This document shows positions 1-11,860 of a stretch of DNA of 64,000 nucleotides, piece after piece. The stretch comes from Trichostrongylus colubriformis (Eukaryota > Nematoda > Chromadorea > Rhabditida > Trichostrongylidae). Under the pieces are notes generated by a model. It searched no databases and was not told where the DNA came from. It saw nothing but the letters and a program-made list of their open reading frames with translations. The stretch lies in the NCBI GenBank assembly GCA_963978905.1, contig OZ022256.1, positions 51,942,001-52,006,000 on the forward strand. The letters are read 5' to 3'. Numbering within the stretch: the first letter of the stretch is position 1; every line of letters starts with the position of its first letter. Made by a program: the position numbers and the translations under genes.

Positions 1-905
1 ATGAAGAAAGAGATAAAAGATTAGGACCAAATATCTTTGAAGTGTTTCCTCTAGAAGCAGGAACAAGCTGAGACCACTTTCACCTCATGAAAATATGGCG
101 TTCAGTAGGCGCAGTCGGGCTTCAGAGCACCTACTGCGGTGACAGTTGGGACACACGGTCAGTGGGGCCACCAGTTCACGCGAGACCATGCACGTCCCTT
201 AAATCATTATACACATCTTTTATATCATCATCATTCATCAATACAACGGAAGAGTTGTGCAAGGAGAATAGGATCTACATAAACAAATTGTCTGAGTAAT
301 TTATGTCACAGGTCAAAGGCCACAGGCTGTCTCAGGCCGAGGCCTGTGTCCTACCTTACACCCCCTCTGCATCAGAGTCCGCGTCAATCAGCAGAGCCAG
401 CATCCGTGGTGAATCCCTCGTTCAAAGTTTCCTAAAGAAGGATTCGTCGATTTATAGAAGTCACAAAGCTGTAGCTGCCTGGACAATGCTGCTATGATCC
501 GAAGTGCCATTTTTCATGCCTCAAACCTGTCTCCGGAGGTGTTTCAATGGTAATGGCATGTTTTGGCTCTTGGAAATCAAAGGTGTTGGGAACCCGGATA
601 GAACAGATTGTTCAAGAACACCACCCATTATGAACGTACCCAGAGTAAACGGACCTCAGCAAGGTTGTGAACGAGACGAAACCTCGGATTTTGCCGAGTT
701 GTGGTGGATATCATGTTCACTTGGATGAAGCGTTGATCTGTTACGGACTATAGTGATAGAAGGAGGTCTGCTCCTAACCTTAGGGATGAAAATACCTCTT
801 CAGAATTTGCTGAAGTTCGGCTGATATAGGGCTGAAAGTGAAGGAAAAAAGTGACTTTTCTGTTTACCACCCCCCCCCCACCTCCCCCGTGCAAGAATCA
901 AAACT
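1..905 (+). repeat. Dispersed repeat, copy 1 (cut by the left edge)
   Basis: The stretch aligns by eye over most of its length with 26326-27045. Shared blocks include CATTTTTCATGC (copy 1 near 512), AAGAACACCACCCA, and CATGTTCACTTGGA near 713. Copy 1 has an extra ~150 bases around 150-350. Both copies are full of stops in all frames, so any coding capacity has decayed. The family is not recognised. Confidence 0.7.
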
Positions 906-2242
906 CCTTGACTTCAACCACAAGCATTATTTGCGTCATTTCCGGAATCACGAACAAGTTAGCAGCACGGAGTTTACCCTTTGCGTTGCCGTGATGAATT
1001 CCCTGAGCTTTCTAAAGCCTTCCCGTGAACTCTTTTTCGGTAAAATCATTGCCCTGTAGTTTTTCTGACAGGTAATTACGATTCTTGAAAATGTCTGAGT
1101 GGTTTTTTACGTTTTCACCTCCCTAATGCCGTAATCATAAGTCCGCTTAATAACATGCTTCAGTGAAGCCCATATACCTCATCACATATTTTCTTTATGG
1201 AAAATTGTTCCATAGAATGGTTCTTGCCACCTTCATGGCAATACAGAGCTATACTTTGAGTTTTGAATGCATAAAGTACCCTATTGACCACTCAGGTAGA
1301 CCGCTTTCAAACAGCAACATTTCTAATGATGTAATGGGCTCGAAAAAGGAAACTTCTGGAAAATATCGCTGAATATCATACCAGCTGTAATTTAAGCTAC
1401 TTATGTCAAAAATTTTACTGAATAGTAATAAAGTGTACAAAAAACGCATGTTAAATTTGTGCAGGATTTTGGAAATATCTATTTTGTTTACACTTACAAG
1501 CGGTGCTATGGCTACGAGGAGGAGAAGGCATTTCAAAGGAGCTCCTTCGTTCTCTTACTCGGCTTAAGCAAGGATATACGACTGCGGTGAAGACTGATCC
1601 TTCAGAGATCTTTCAGAAGTGCTTAGGTGCGCAACTTTTTGTGAAATACCTTCAAAATACCCTCTCCCCAATTCCAATGGCGCCCTATTAACGATACAGC
1701 TCATCCTAAAAATCCTGAAAAATCTTGAGGGTTATTTGGGCATATTTGGGATATAAATAGTGAGGCAAATTTAGCGTATGATGTCCATACACAGAGTTAC
1801 GTGAACTTGTCTGTGGCACGGCAATTTGATTCCACAGTAGAAGGGAGGGACATCAATTGCACTAGCTGGATTTAGACAATGCAAAAGACCTTGAAATAGG
1901 TCTGTTCTTCATTTTCATTTTCAAGCTTCTGCGTCCCACCACTCATGAACCTTCAACACAGAGAGATCCAGGTGTTGCTTTGGATAATCGTAGCTCGTAG
2001 GGCAGAGGCAGATTATAGGTTATTTAGACTGTATTCGGATATAACTTACTAAGAACTTTCCTGGGTAAGTGACTGACTGATTGTCATAGATCAACGCTCT
2101 CACGACCTCTGATCTCCCAATCGATTCCCGATCTATCAGAGCAATATTCGCAACTCCGTCATACTTCGCCATTGCCTTTATTGCTTCAATTTCTTTTCTT
2201 TTCTTTTTCTTTTTTTCAAACGAGAGTTTTATTTCTATACTC
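906..2242. other. No gene or repeat recognised
   Basis: Ordinary AT-rich sequence with frequent stops. No inverted termini, no tRNA boxes and no conserved peptide were found. Confidence 0.6.
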
Positions 2243-2250
2243 ATCCTCCC

Positions 2251-2499
2251 GGGTCAATTCAAGTCGGGGGGGGGGGGGGGGGGGGGGAGACGCAACTTTG
2301 CGTCAAATTTTCATCGACGTCGAGCTTCTTTCCCTCCCTAGGCTTAGACTAAAGCAGATGAAACCTATGCTTTGACATATGCTTTTTCATGTGGAAGGAG
2401 AGGATATCAATTTTAGCCTAAGCCTAGGAAGGCAAAGGGGCTTCGACCTTGACGCAAATTTGCGTCTCCCCCCCCCAACCCCCCGACTTGAATTGACCC
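2251..2499. mobile_element. 249-bp MITE with GGG termini and an 8-bp target duplication
   Basis: The terminal inverted repeats begin GGGTCAATTCAAGTCGGGGG (2251) and end with its complement (2499). Just outside, ATCCTCCC occurs on both sides (2243-2250 and 2500-2507), a direct 8-bp duplication. Subterminal GACGCAAATTTGCGTC-like blocks are also inverted. There is no coding capacity. An 8-bp duplication fits hAT, P or Merlin elements; GGG ends favour Merlin. Confidence 0.85.
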
Positions 2500-2507
2500 A
2501 TCCTCCC

Positions 2508-5500
2508 TTTTTCGTTGGAACTTGTGAGGATCTCTTGGACGTATTTGGTAGGGGAGGGGGGGGGGAGCGGAAGTTATCCAATCAGCGGAAATCCTTTGTC
2601 TCTCTTGGCTCGTGTGAATTCCTTGCGTCTATCTTTCTTTCGTGCTGTCTTCCATCTACATATGCTGGTTTGTCTTGATTGTGTTGGAATGTGAATCTCG
2701 ACAATGGCTTGAAATGTCCCCCACCCCTCCCCCGAATTTCCAGATCTTGACGCCATGTAGATCGTTCTTCGTGTCATCTCAGACAGCTTTATTTCGTGTG
2801 TCTGCACTTTTCAACTTAGGCCATGTGGCCAACTTTAAATTAAAGAATTAAATTATCATTCTATACCTGAATAAGTTGTCTGCCTACCCGGGAGGGGGAG
2901 GTGGGGAGGAGAAGATGCAGGGTGAAATGCGTTCGGCCGTTTGCAACGGCAGAACATTTGTCCTTCGGAATCGTTTTTTGGCTCTATGATCATTTATCCT
3001 AATATTATATGCTCCATTAATTCGCAGTCATGTGTAAGATGGGCTACTTTTTACATGATCCCTATGGCAGCTTCAGCGGTGATTAAAGGCACAGACCGTC
3101 ATTTGCTGAACAATTTCGAGGTTGTGCTATCAAAGAAAAATGAACCTGTGTTAAAATCTTATAGCTGTTTTTTCATGGCGGAACTCCTGTTCTTCAAGTG
3201 TGGATTAGTCATCTATTCTTCGTGATCTGTCCAAAAATGATCGTACACTTTTCTAAAGAACACTGTTGGCCAGTTCTGGATTGTAGGCGCCAATGATTCA
3301 TTCCCATCTATTCATGAGTGCTTGATCACCTCTCTCTGTCACCGTGTTCTTAGTCACCTACTGAGCACGAGTCTTTCTCGCACTCGTATTTTCTTTTGGC
3401 CATTTTTTATTTGACCCCTACTGAGATAACTTTTGCTAGACGCATCTCTCTGATCCTACATCAAGGGATAACAATGGAGTTGTTGAAGGCTGACGCTTTT
3501 TCTGAAGAAGCAATTGCGATAATTTAGATTAGAAAGGGAAAATATGTTCACTTTACTATGAAGGCGAACAGCAGACGACTCACAGTGGTCTATGGACTCT
3601 CCTAGCTAGGTTTCCCTGGCAGACGTACCATGCGTTGCTCATGACGGTCACACGTCACAGATACGCGTCACGCCAACTTATGACTCAGCGAGACCACATC
3701 CACAAAAAATCGTCTGCGAGGATTGACGGGTAAAATAGGTTCTGACGACCAAACGTTGCACAAACCTCTAATATACTTTTCATCGCTCGGACGAACTGCT
3801 CAGTAGCTCTGAGAATTACCACATCCTCAGAGGTACTTGGTGATTCGCCACGCTTTCAAGTGTTTGGTTTGAGGACACACGTCTTCAGAGATCTCAACGA
3901 GGGGCTCTATAAGGACTTCGGTTCCAAAATGGAGTGAGACTTGGATTTCCATTTTCCATTTTTTCCATAGAATTTCCATGGAGAAGAATGGAAATTGGGT
4001 TGTGGGCAGTAGTGCACGAGGCAGGAACGCGCCTCACGTGCTTTTCAGGGAGCACGTAGACCAAATCTGTCTTCAAACAACACAATAGTTAAGCACTTTT
4101 CAGGATGTTAACTCAGTGTGGTGAAATCGAAGCAGTCATTCTAACGTGTACATTTGTTGAAGGCTTAGTTTGGACAGACGCAGACCCCCCCTCCTCCTCC
4201 CCATCTCCAAGCTCCGGAACCCTAGTTTTTGCATGCTCTCTAACCCAAGCACAAGTTGCTGGGAAAAGCTTCATTTAATAAGCAATCCTTGGTTGACACA
4301 GATTTGTTATAGGACATTTTCGAAATTGTTAATTTTTTCGACTTAAAGCTTATCGAATTCGCTGTTTCCATACGTATGCGTTGGCCGTAAAATAAGATTT
4401 GGAACAGCAAAAATGTGTGCTTTCCCAGGACTGGTATCCAGAAGTCAGACAAGCTTAATGGAAAGTGTTGCACCGTGACGGCTGATAGTTTAACGCTATA
4501 GCCTCTCCTCCGAATACCGGTAACAAGGTTCGTCTTTTGGCTTTTTGATGGTGGTACGCTTTTGCATGCATTAAGTTTTGATTACAGTTCCCATTCTCCC
4601 ACTTTTGTGGTCTCATTCTCATTCAGTGCTTCTCGAATCTCCCGAACAATGTAAAATTATAAATTGAAGATAAAAACTAAAGTGTATGAAATATTGGTAG
4701 TAGATATAATACAAACACAGTCTGGATTGATCCAATCGCGATTTAGTAGAACTATGTAATCATTAGACCGCTTCACCACTTTGCGATTCTGCGATTTCGC
4801 GACGTCGCACGTTCGCGCGCGATTCTGCAAGCTTGAGAATTTGCAAGCACAGCAAAAGCGCAAAATCTCGAAACCGGATAATGGTCTAAGACGTTCCCAA
4901 CAGCGAGTAAACTTTCAGTGTTCAAAATTTTATCGTGTATCTCTGAGGGATTAAGGAAATTCCAAACAACTGTGGCGATTTACCAAGAAAGGCGAAAAGT
5001 GCAAAGCGATTAAGCGGTTGAAAAGTAATGGCCCTTTGAAATAACGCCTATGTGCTGTCCAAAAGTCCTTTCAACCATGTAATCGTTCAAGGTGGCAATT
5101 TGACCACGCCACCTCTCCTTTAGTTTCCGAATCGTTGCGCCTGGCTCTCTATCACTTCTGTGTAGTCGTTTTCAAAAGGTATATTAATGAGTTATAATGT
5201 ATTTTTCGTTTTTAAAAGGTATGGTAGTAAACTATATTGTATATTATCTATCCCCACTCAACAATCGCTCCCAGGCGTCGATAAGTCGCGTACCTCACTT
5301 GTATTTTTTAATACACTGATCTGGAAATGAGACAGTTGAATTTATAGTTTGTACGGTGCCTAAATCATGTTTCAATTATTTGAATTACTTTATTTTGGAG
5401 TATTGTTCTGTCCGAAGCCTCATGCTATGTGTAAGGAGCAGTGTGAGGTTCCAAAATTTATTTTAAAAAGACTCAAAAGGTTTTGAGTCATGACAATGAA

Positions 5501-5902
5501 TTTCACAGCTTCACATAGTTTTTTCGCACATTTACATTATTTCAGTTGATTTATTTCATGTTATCTCGATTACTCCTCTACTAACTCACTTTGCTAAGAG
5601 GCAGGAAAAGGGGCCTGACGACATGAGGGAAGGACTTGGGAAGTAACGGGATCAGGGGATAATGATGAAAAATAGTTTAGTGGTCAGTAGAACTTATGTA
5701 AGATTCACTTCTAAAAACCACGATTGGCTTAAAGTGTCAGTTGTATAACTATCAATCGATTTCGTGAACGGGAATAAATACCATTCTTGAAGGTAGAGTC
5801 CATCCTAGAATGCTAGAAGAAATATTTGCACGGTTTCTAAGAAATATCGTTCGCTTGAAAGCACTTCTGTGAAATGTACACGCTTCTACATAGGCTGCGG
5901 TC
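2508..5902. other. Intergenic stretch without recognised genes
   Basis: It contains homopolymer G/C runs (2550-2570, 4188-4200) and a small self-complementary patch near 3960-4000. No reading frame has recognisable similarity, and I see no tRNA or transposon end. Confidence 0.55.
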
Positions 5903-5995
5903 AGCCATGTGATCATTTATTTATTTGTTTATTTGTTTGTTTACTTTTTATCGGTCACAAAAGGCAAAAATCTAAAAGAAACTATACAAATACCG
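5903..5995 (+). repeat. Short dispersed repeat with ATTT-rich tract, copy 1
   Basis: ATTTATTTATTTGTTTAT followed by TTTTTATCG and CTAAAAGAAACTATAC matches 8130-8232 in order and spacing. Such tetranucleotide-rich ends are common at SINE or LINE 3' tails; the body is not evident. Confidence 0.5.
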
Positions 5996-6829
5996 CTGCA
6001 GATCTTTATACTCCCATCAGTGACCCGCCGTTCTGCGGTGGTCCGCTACCGTATTCGCAACAATTTCTTTACGTATCCACGTGGTTTGCGTCATCGAAAT
6101 TACTGGTCCAGATATCTCAGAATATGGGCCAGAAAGTGCATTGTAGGCCGGAACTGCTCGTGTACACCTGAGCGCTCATATAAAGACGTGGTTTTATACA
6201 TTTCATGGGCTGACTGAAGTTTCTCAAGTATAGTTAAGGGCTGGAGTGGCTGTGATAAATCTCGGAGATCAGCAGTGGCGATTATTGCCCTTATGAACAC
6301 GTGACCCGAGTCGTGAAACTAGCTAGGTTTGCTCTGCGTTTTCAGCATCCGTGGCTTTGAGGCTCTGTATGATACATAGACTCTTTCAAATGCGTCGACA
6401 ATTTTGAATAGCATTCATGGGCATAGTGTATGTGGGAGTATTGATAGCACTGATGTTCTACATATTCCTTCGGGATCTTTCCGCGGAAATCTTGGTGAGC
6501 TCGGACGCTGGTGAAGTGCTCCGAAGACTCACCTAAAAACTGCGCAAATTCCATTCAGCAGGCTTTCAACTTAATTGCTTTCCTCAAAATTCTGCCATTC
6601 CACTTCTTCAGCATGATTTCATTGTGCTGGATGTTGCCAGCAGTTTCTTTTCAAATTTTCTTCTCTCTCCGAAAATAGCTTCCCACTTGGATTTCGTATT
6701 TTCTTATCTACTGTAGTGCCATAGCGATGCTTCTAAAATTTGTATTATGTCCTATAAGCGGGTAGCTAGTGCTTGAAGAATCGCCCACGTAAAACCCATG
6801 GCTCTGACTCCTTGCAAAATCACTCTAAT
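5996..6829. other. No gene or repeat recognised
   Basis: Frequent stops in every frame and no inverted ends. Confidence 0.5.
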
Positions 6830-7190
6830 AGATCATGTCAACAGAAACACAAAAAGAATCGAGAAGCTCTTTGTTCCAATGCGGAAATCAAAAAAGTGGA
6901 ACAGCAGCTGGTTTTGATTCCTTGCGAGCAACACTTGAACAGCTGTCGGCGAAAACAGAGCAGTTGGAATTTTCGCACCTGATGCTGATTTTCTTTTCGT
7001 CCTGCTTCTCTGACTACATGACCGACGTCTCTCTGATCCAAGAGCCCTCGTGATCTCGTCCCCTCTGATGCCCCACCCCGTCGGACGTTACTTTGACGGG
7101 CTGTATCTTGACTGGATTCTCGTTTTTTCTCATGAAACTTTGTTTTTAGCCCGTAGTATGCAAATGCAACATAAGTTCACGAAAAAAAAA
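6830..7190 (+). repeat. Fragment of the 15.3-kb fold-back family, copy at 7 kb
   Basis: It aligns with 18370-18810: shared blocks include GAAGAACAGCAACTTGTT-like, GTTGTCGGCGA, and an end with CTGGATTCTCGTTTTTTC and TGAAACTTTG. The end also resembles the right arm of the fold-back at 15330-15850. Confidence 0.6.
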
Positions 7191-7498
7191 GGTAGCAGGA
7201 GAACGTAAGTTTCAATGAGTGATTTCTCCAACAAAAGACCCCGCTTTGCAATCCTACAGTCTTACACAGGACAAGCTACTAGCTTCCTCTTGGACTTAGA
7301 CTGCTTGCTTGCAGAACTTGTCTGTTTGTGAGGGGATAAAAATGATGCCATTGATCACGCCTACCTACCGCATATCAGCTGGGCGCTCAAGTTCTTCAAC
7401 GATCTTGAAAAAAATTGGAAAAATGGCTCGGTGAAAGAGAGAGGAAGGATGCTCACCAAGCATTTTCTTGGCTTAACTCATGCACTCTTCTCGTTATA

Positions 7499-8008
7499 CA
7501 ATAGCGCTCAAAAGTATTCGGCCAAATAGTTGTTCACATGGCTTTTTCACTTGTAACTTTTTTGCGACCGGGCCGATTTGAGAGAAATTTTAGTATTTTG
7601 TACTTGAAGACACTGCATACTAAATATACTATTTTGGCGCTCAACCGTGTTGTTACGTGGTTAAATGCAATTTTTTGTATTTGGAGTGCCATACCTATGC
7701 CGTCCCGCTGTGCCGCTGCCATCAAAGGTCGTGGTCTCTCTACAAAATATTAATGTTCTCTGAGGCTTGCTCGTTTTGTTTTTGTAAAGAAAGCCGTTTT
7801 TCTTGACCAAGCCTTTTACTTTTTTTTTCGTTTGTCTTGTAGTAAATTCTTGTAAAAAAGCATGAAAAGAATCAGGCGGTACTCAAGTAGAAGGAAATGT
7901 TGACAAAAGGTTCAGGAACCACATTTCAAAATTTTGTCAAATTTGGTCACGTAGAAAAAAAAATCTATGACAAAAAAGTGTTTGGCCGAATACTTTTGAG
8001 CGCTACTG
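7499..8008. mobile_element. 510-bp non-autonomous Tc1-like element
   Basis: The ends are inverted: CAATAGCGCTCAAAAGTATT at 7499 and its near-complement finishing at 8008, extending through TCGGCCAAA. TA flanks both sides (7497-7498, 8009-8010), the duplication expected of Tc1/mariner transposons. The interior is AT-rich and has no transposase motifs. Confidence 0.85.
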
Positions 8009-8129
8009 TAGGTCTGATAATGTGTCATGAATCTGACTCTTTTCAAAATGAATGGGAAAAATACGTTGCTCACATGGCTCATACGAAGAACTGAAAGTAA
8101 CAGCGTTGTCCAAAGTTATCTGCAAACGT

Positions 8130-8232
8130 GATGCCATGTATTCATTTATTTATTCATTTGTTTATCTTTTATCGCAAAAACACTTTTATCTTAACAAAAG
8201 CAAAAAAAAAAAACTAAAAGAAGCTATACTAC
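8130..8232 (+). repeat. Short dispersed repeat with ATTT-rich tract, copy 2
   Basis: Partner of 5903-5995. Both share GCCATGT upstream, the ATTTATTTATT tract, TTTTATCG and CTAAAAGAAGCTATAC. Confidence 0.5.
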
Positions 8233-8827
8233 TACTTTAACACGCGAATCCGATACTGGAGTGCATAAAAAGCCACGGTATGCCTAGAATCCGATTCTGC
8301 GAGCAGTGCATTACACCATATTTAATAATCTGCACCATGAGGGATACATATGATATTTAGGGTCATGAAGACTGAAAGACCAAACAATGATCGCATATAA
8401 ACCGGCTCCATGATGGCTGGTTGTTTTACCCTTTTTGCACTAAATCGAGAAGAATCGACGGAAGCCATTCGACGGCGCTATCACAGCGTTGCTCCAATTT
8501 CATCACGCTCAATTGACATCTAATGGTGGAGCGGTAGCATTGCCGTCGCCAAGGAGAAGAAGACAAAGTGCTTTCTTCCTGTTTTTGAGCCCCCAGGCAG
8601 CCATTCTTCCGTTCTGCGCACTAGAGCATACCACCATTTATTTTCTATATTTATCTCTACTAACAACAAGAGTGGAGCTATTGCAATAGCAATCTGAACC
8701 ACCACCAAATATCGTATAAGCGGTAAAACACCGTATCAAATCTCGTCCAGGCTGGTTGAGCCTTATTCAGTCTTTGTGATGATTTTCGTTATTTGACGTG
8801 CTTATTTCGCACCTTTGACTCGTTTAT
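8233..8827. other. No gene or repeat recognised
   Basis: Nothing identifiable; short overlapping frames on both strands look random. Confidence 0.5.
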
Positions 8828-9103
8828 TAGGACGGAGGTATAATGACAGGTGGTGGGCACTCCCACCACAGTTATGGTGCGAGAGTCAAATCCCGCATCA
8901 ATGCCTGTTTAAGCCAACCAGCTTCACATACCTCCGGGGTAGGTGAATTGGTACAAGACCCTCTGCGGGGATCAAGGCATTGACTTGTACACCGGCTAGC
9001 AACCGCAAGACATTGTATGGAGCCAATCGCATTCATCTGCCACCACGATCTGAATGGAACAATAGAATGTACGATGCATCCCTACAGGGAACCGATTTAC
9101 GCC
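8828..9103 (+). repeat. SINE-like repeat family, copy A
   Basis: Full-length member. Near the 5' end it has an AGTCAAATCCCGCATCAATG block resembling a pol III B box, then AGGTGAATTGGTAC, GACTTGTAC, CATTCATCTGCCACCACGAT, and the end motif GATGCATCCCT...GGGAACCGATTTACGCC. It shares this order with the copies at 20.4, 41.4, 42.4, 58.2 and 61.1 kb. Confidence 0.75.
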
Positions 9104-9314
9104 AGAAAACTTTTCTTTAATCCCCCTTTATTTATTAGGTGCCCAGCTGGGAGCTGTACTCAAGCGCCACTTTGGAAATTTGTTCGCCCGAGGGCAGGTG
9201 TGATTTGGTCAGGTGGGCGTGGTTTGGTTGTACTCATGTAAGCACAATACCATGGGGGTGCAACGTGCTGTCGCAATAAAGGTGCAACTTCAGCAGTTAT
9301 CCAAAGACTTACAT

Positions 9315-9800
9315 CCTTAAAGGCACAGTTCACGATAATTTTCATGCGTCTCCGCGTTCCGTAAAGACTCTGAGGGTGCTGAAGAACACATAGGCGAAGA
9401 AGCAGCCAAAGAAATTTCCGAAAATGCTTGAAATAAGGTGTTTCTGACTTTTTGCTTCGGCGAGTTTTCAACTTAGAAGCAAGCATTTGAAAAAGTTTTC
9501 GCGTGATAATATTATTCGATAAGATTGCTATTACTATGGGAATCCTCCCTATCCTATCTTATCGCAGTCCATATCATGCCTCTTATCCACGTAGATGCCA
9601 CCGCTGCTCTGCTGGCCAAGTCGTAGAATGGGTGTGGGCCAGCTTGAGACGGTGGTCGCCGGCTGACTTGCGGGTTCTTTACGCGTTGGCGCTCAACCCT
9701 CACGCCGCGGTGATGGCACACGCTTTGCCGTTGTGGTAGGGCCTATCTACTCGCGAGTGAAACCAAGACACTTATATTATCGTGAACTGTCCCTTTAAGA
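9315..9800. mobile_element. ~485-bp element with inverted ends
   Basis: Left end TTAAAGGCACAGTTCACGAT at 9318 and right end ATCGTGAACTGTCCCTTTAA finishing near 9798 are inverted with one mismatch over ~22 bases. The interior is GC-rich with no recognisable protein. No clear target duplication is seen, so the superfamily is unknown. Confidence 0.65.
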
Positions 9801-9850
9801 AAGTACTAACTAATCTGGTTACCGCCTGGTGTGTCTTCGAAGTGCGGGCC

Positions 9851-9890
9851 GAAATTCGAAAGGACTCACCGAAATTCAGAAGGACTCATC
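9851..9890 (+). repeat. 2 x 20-bp tandem repeat
   Basis: GAAATTCGAAAGGACTCACC is followed directly by GAAATTCAGAAGGACTCATC. Confidence 0.7.
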
Positions 9891-10489
9891 AACGATCCCA
9901 CTTTCCAATATTATAGGCTTCGGTTTGTTCTCCAATACTAGGGGGTTTTTGAAAGAAGCAGGTGATCGGGTGATTGCTCGCATTTCTACCTAATCTAGTT
10001 TTTTCGACTCGGAAGCCACAGACCGGCACAGCCGCTCATCGTCCATTGTGTTTGTCTTTTTCAAAGCCCGGTACCATTATGCCTCGGGCTTCAGCTGTGG
10101 CGGGTAACGATCCTTTGAACAAATACATCGCATCATCTACTGTCCACTCGCAGCTCTTCACCACTAGCTTATGGAAGCACATGCACACCATTCCTGATTT
10201 CGCCCCTTATTTTCTTCATACTGGAAGTATGCATCGGACCAGGATCTCCATATGCCATCCGTTTCCGTGATTTCCGCTCGTGACACCCGCCAGCTTATTG
10301 GGCGATTATCTTGTCAACGTGGTAACTCTGAGCTCTGGTCTCTCTTTAATGTTTTCCACGTCACCATATGACAGGATTTTGTGTATTCGATCATGAGTGA
10401 TAAGAGATTTCGAAGGTATCATGGCAATGTGTTCAGAAGTTGTGGACATTATCGAGCACGAGCATCACTAAATTGGTGCGAAATCGCCT
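9891..10489. other. No gene or repeat recognised
   Basis: Frames of up to 98 codons occur but lack similarity or codon structure. Confidence 0.45.
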
Positions 10490-11860
10490 GGGGCCCACCT
10501 CACAAGGGAGGTCTTTCAGGTCATGACGCGCTTTTGGAAAACGGTTTTTTCCATTATATGGGGGTACCTACATGAAACATATAACTGACTTCCATTTTTG
10601 CTGTGCGCCTCTACAAATGCCAAAAAAGGAGTGAAAAAATTTTTTCTCAAAAAGGCGATTTTAACCCACTTATTGTAACGCATACCCCTTGTAACTTTGA
10701 TCACGTGCAGATCCAAAGGAGTTCGTCTATTTCACATTCAAAACAAAGTCAAACACGGTAAAAAATAAAATCTTGTCTCCACCATGTACTAAAAGTACGT
10801 AGCAGTTTAATAAGGGATCCCCATGTACAGTTACCGCGGCGACCGGTTGGCCTACTGGATACGGCGATGGACTCTCAAACGGGCGAAGTGCATAGGTTGG
10901 TGGTTCGAAACCCGACGTTGCAGAACTTTTGCATTTTTTTTTGCCTTCACTGTTTCATCTTCACATATGTCTGTTTATGCCAAATGACTATAATTTCCGT
11001 TGACAGCATGCCAAAATGACTCTATTTACAAATTGTCAATGAATTTGGTGATGTGACCTTTTTGAACATGAAAGGGCCCGTAGCGCTCGAATTTCGCGAT
11101 TTCGCACAAAATGAGTGCCATATTCGTTTTTAGGGGGTCAAACTACCCCTAGGTACACATTTCTAGCCAATTCCATATTTTGACCCTAACTTCGAGAAAG
11201 TATGTTTGGCGGTGGTGCATGGTGCACCCTCTATTCGTACAAGAGAATGACAAACAAAACCGATGAAAATCAATGTAATATGCACAGCACGAGTGCCTAT
11301 CGCTTTATCTTCACCTACCAAGCATTGAGCAAGAGAAATAGAGAGAATTTCCGGACAAGTAATATCGCCGTCTCCTTCGTTGAACGTGCAGTCGAAGGTA
11401 TACCAACGCCCAGCCCAAATTTTCGAATTTGGCTCAAAACCTCGATTGGGCTGGAAACTTACCCCTAAGGGTAGTTCGACCTCCTGAACACGAATATGAA
11501 GTCCGTTTTGCGCAAAAACGCCTCGTTCGTGAGCTATGAGCGCTGAAAGGTCAAAAGGCTGGACTGTCAAACTTGCTGAAAACTGACAGTAGAGGGTAGT
11601 CTGGAATTTTAAATGTGATTACTGTACTTATTTTTCATATTTAAGTGTTTGTGAGCCCAAAAACTGAAAATCCAAATTTTGCAAAAATTTGACCTCGGCG
11701 GGGATCGAACCATCAACCCCGTTTTTGGCATTCGTAAGGGCGCGCAGCAAAAATGGACATCAGTTATATGCTTCCTGTATGTACCCCCATACATGCAAAA
11801 AGCGGCATTCAAAAAGCGCGTCATGAGTTGGAAGACCTTCCCTGTCAGAAGCACCGGCGC
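10490..11860. mobile_element. Decayed fold-back element, ~1.37 kb
   Basis: The outer arms 10495-10640 and 11715-11850 are inverted copies (shared CATGACGCGCTTTT, ATGGGGGTAC, CATATAACTGA and TCCATTTTTGCTG in complement). The inner arms 11060-11180 and 11440-11570 are also inverted (ATATTCGTTTTTAGG / CCTGAACACGAATAT and AACTACCCCTA / TAGGGGT). The left arm is longer because a tRNA-like segment lies in it. No transposase is visible. Confidence 0.6.
10848..10925 (+). pseudogene. tRNA-like segment with A-box and B-box
   Basis: TTGGCCTACTGGATACGGCG resembles a tRNA D-arm (A box), and GGTTCGAAACC at 10909 is a B-box match, spaced about as in a long-variable-arm tRNA. I could not fold a proper acceptor stem or anticodon arm, so I call it a tRNA-derived relic or a SINE head, not a functional tRNA. 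Confidence 0.45.

Noticed and set aside
11163..11570. 135-codon open frame on the minus strand
   Set aside because: It lies inside the inverted arms of the fold-back at 10490-11860, and has no recognisable domain.
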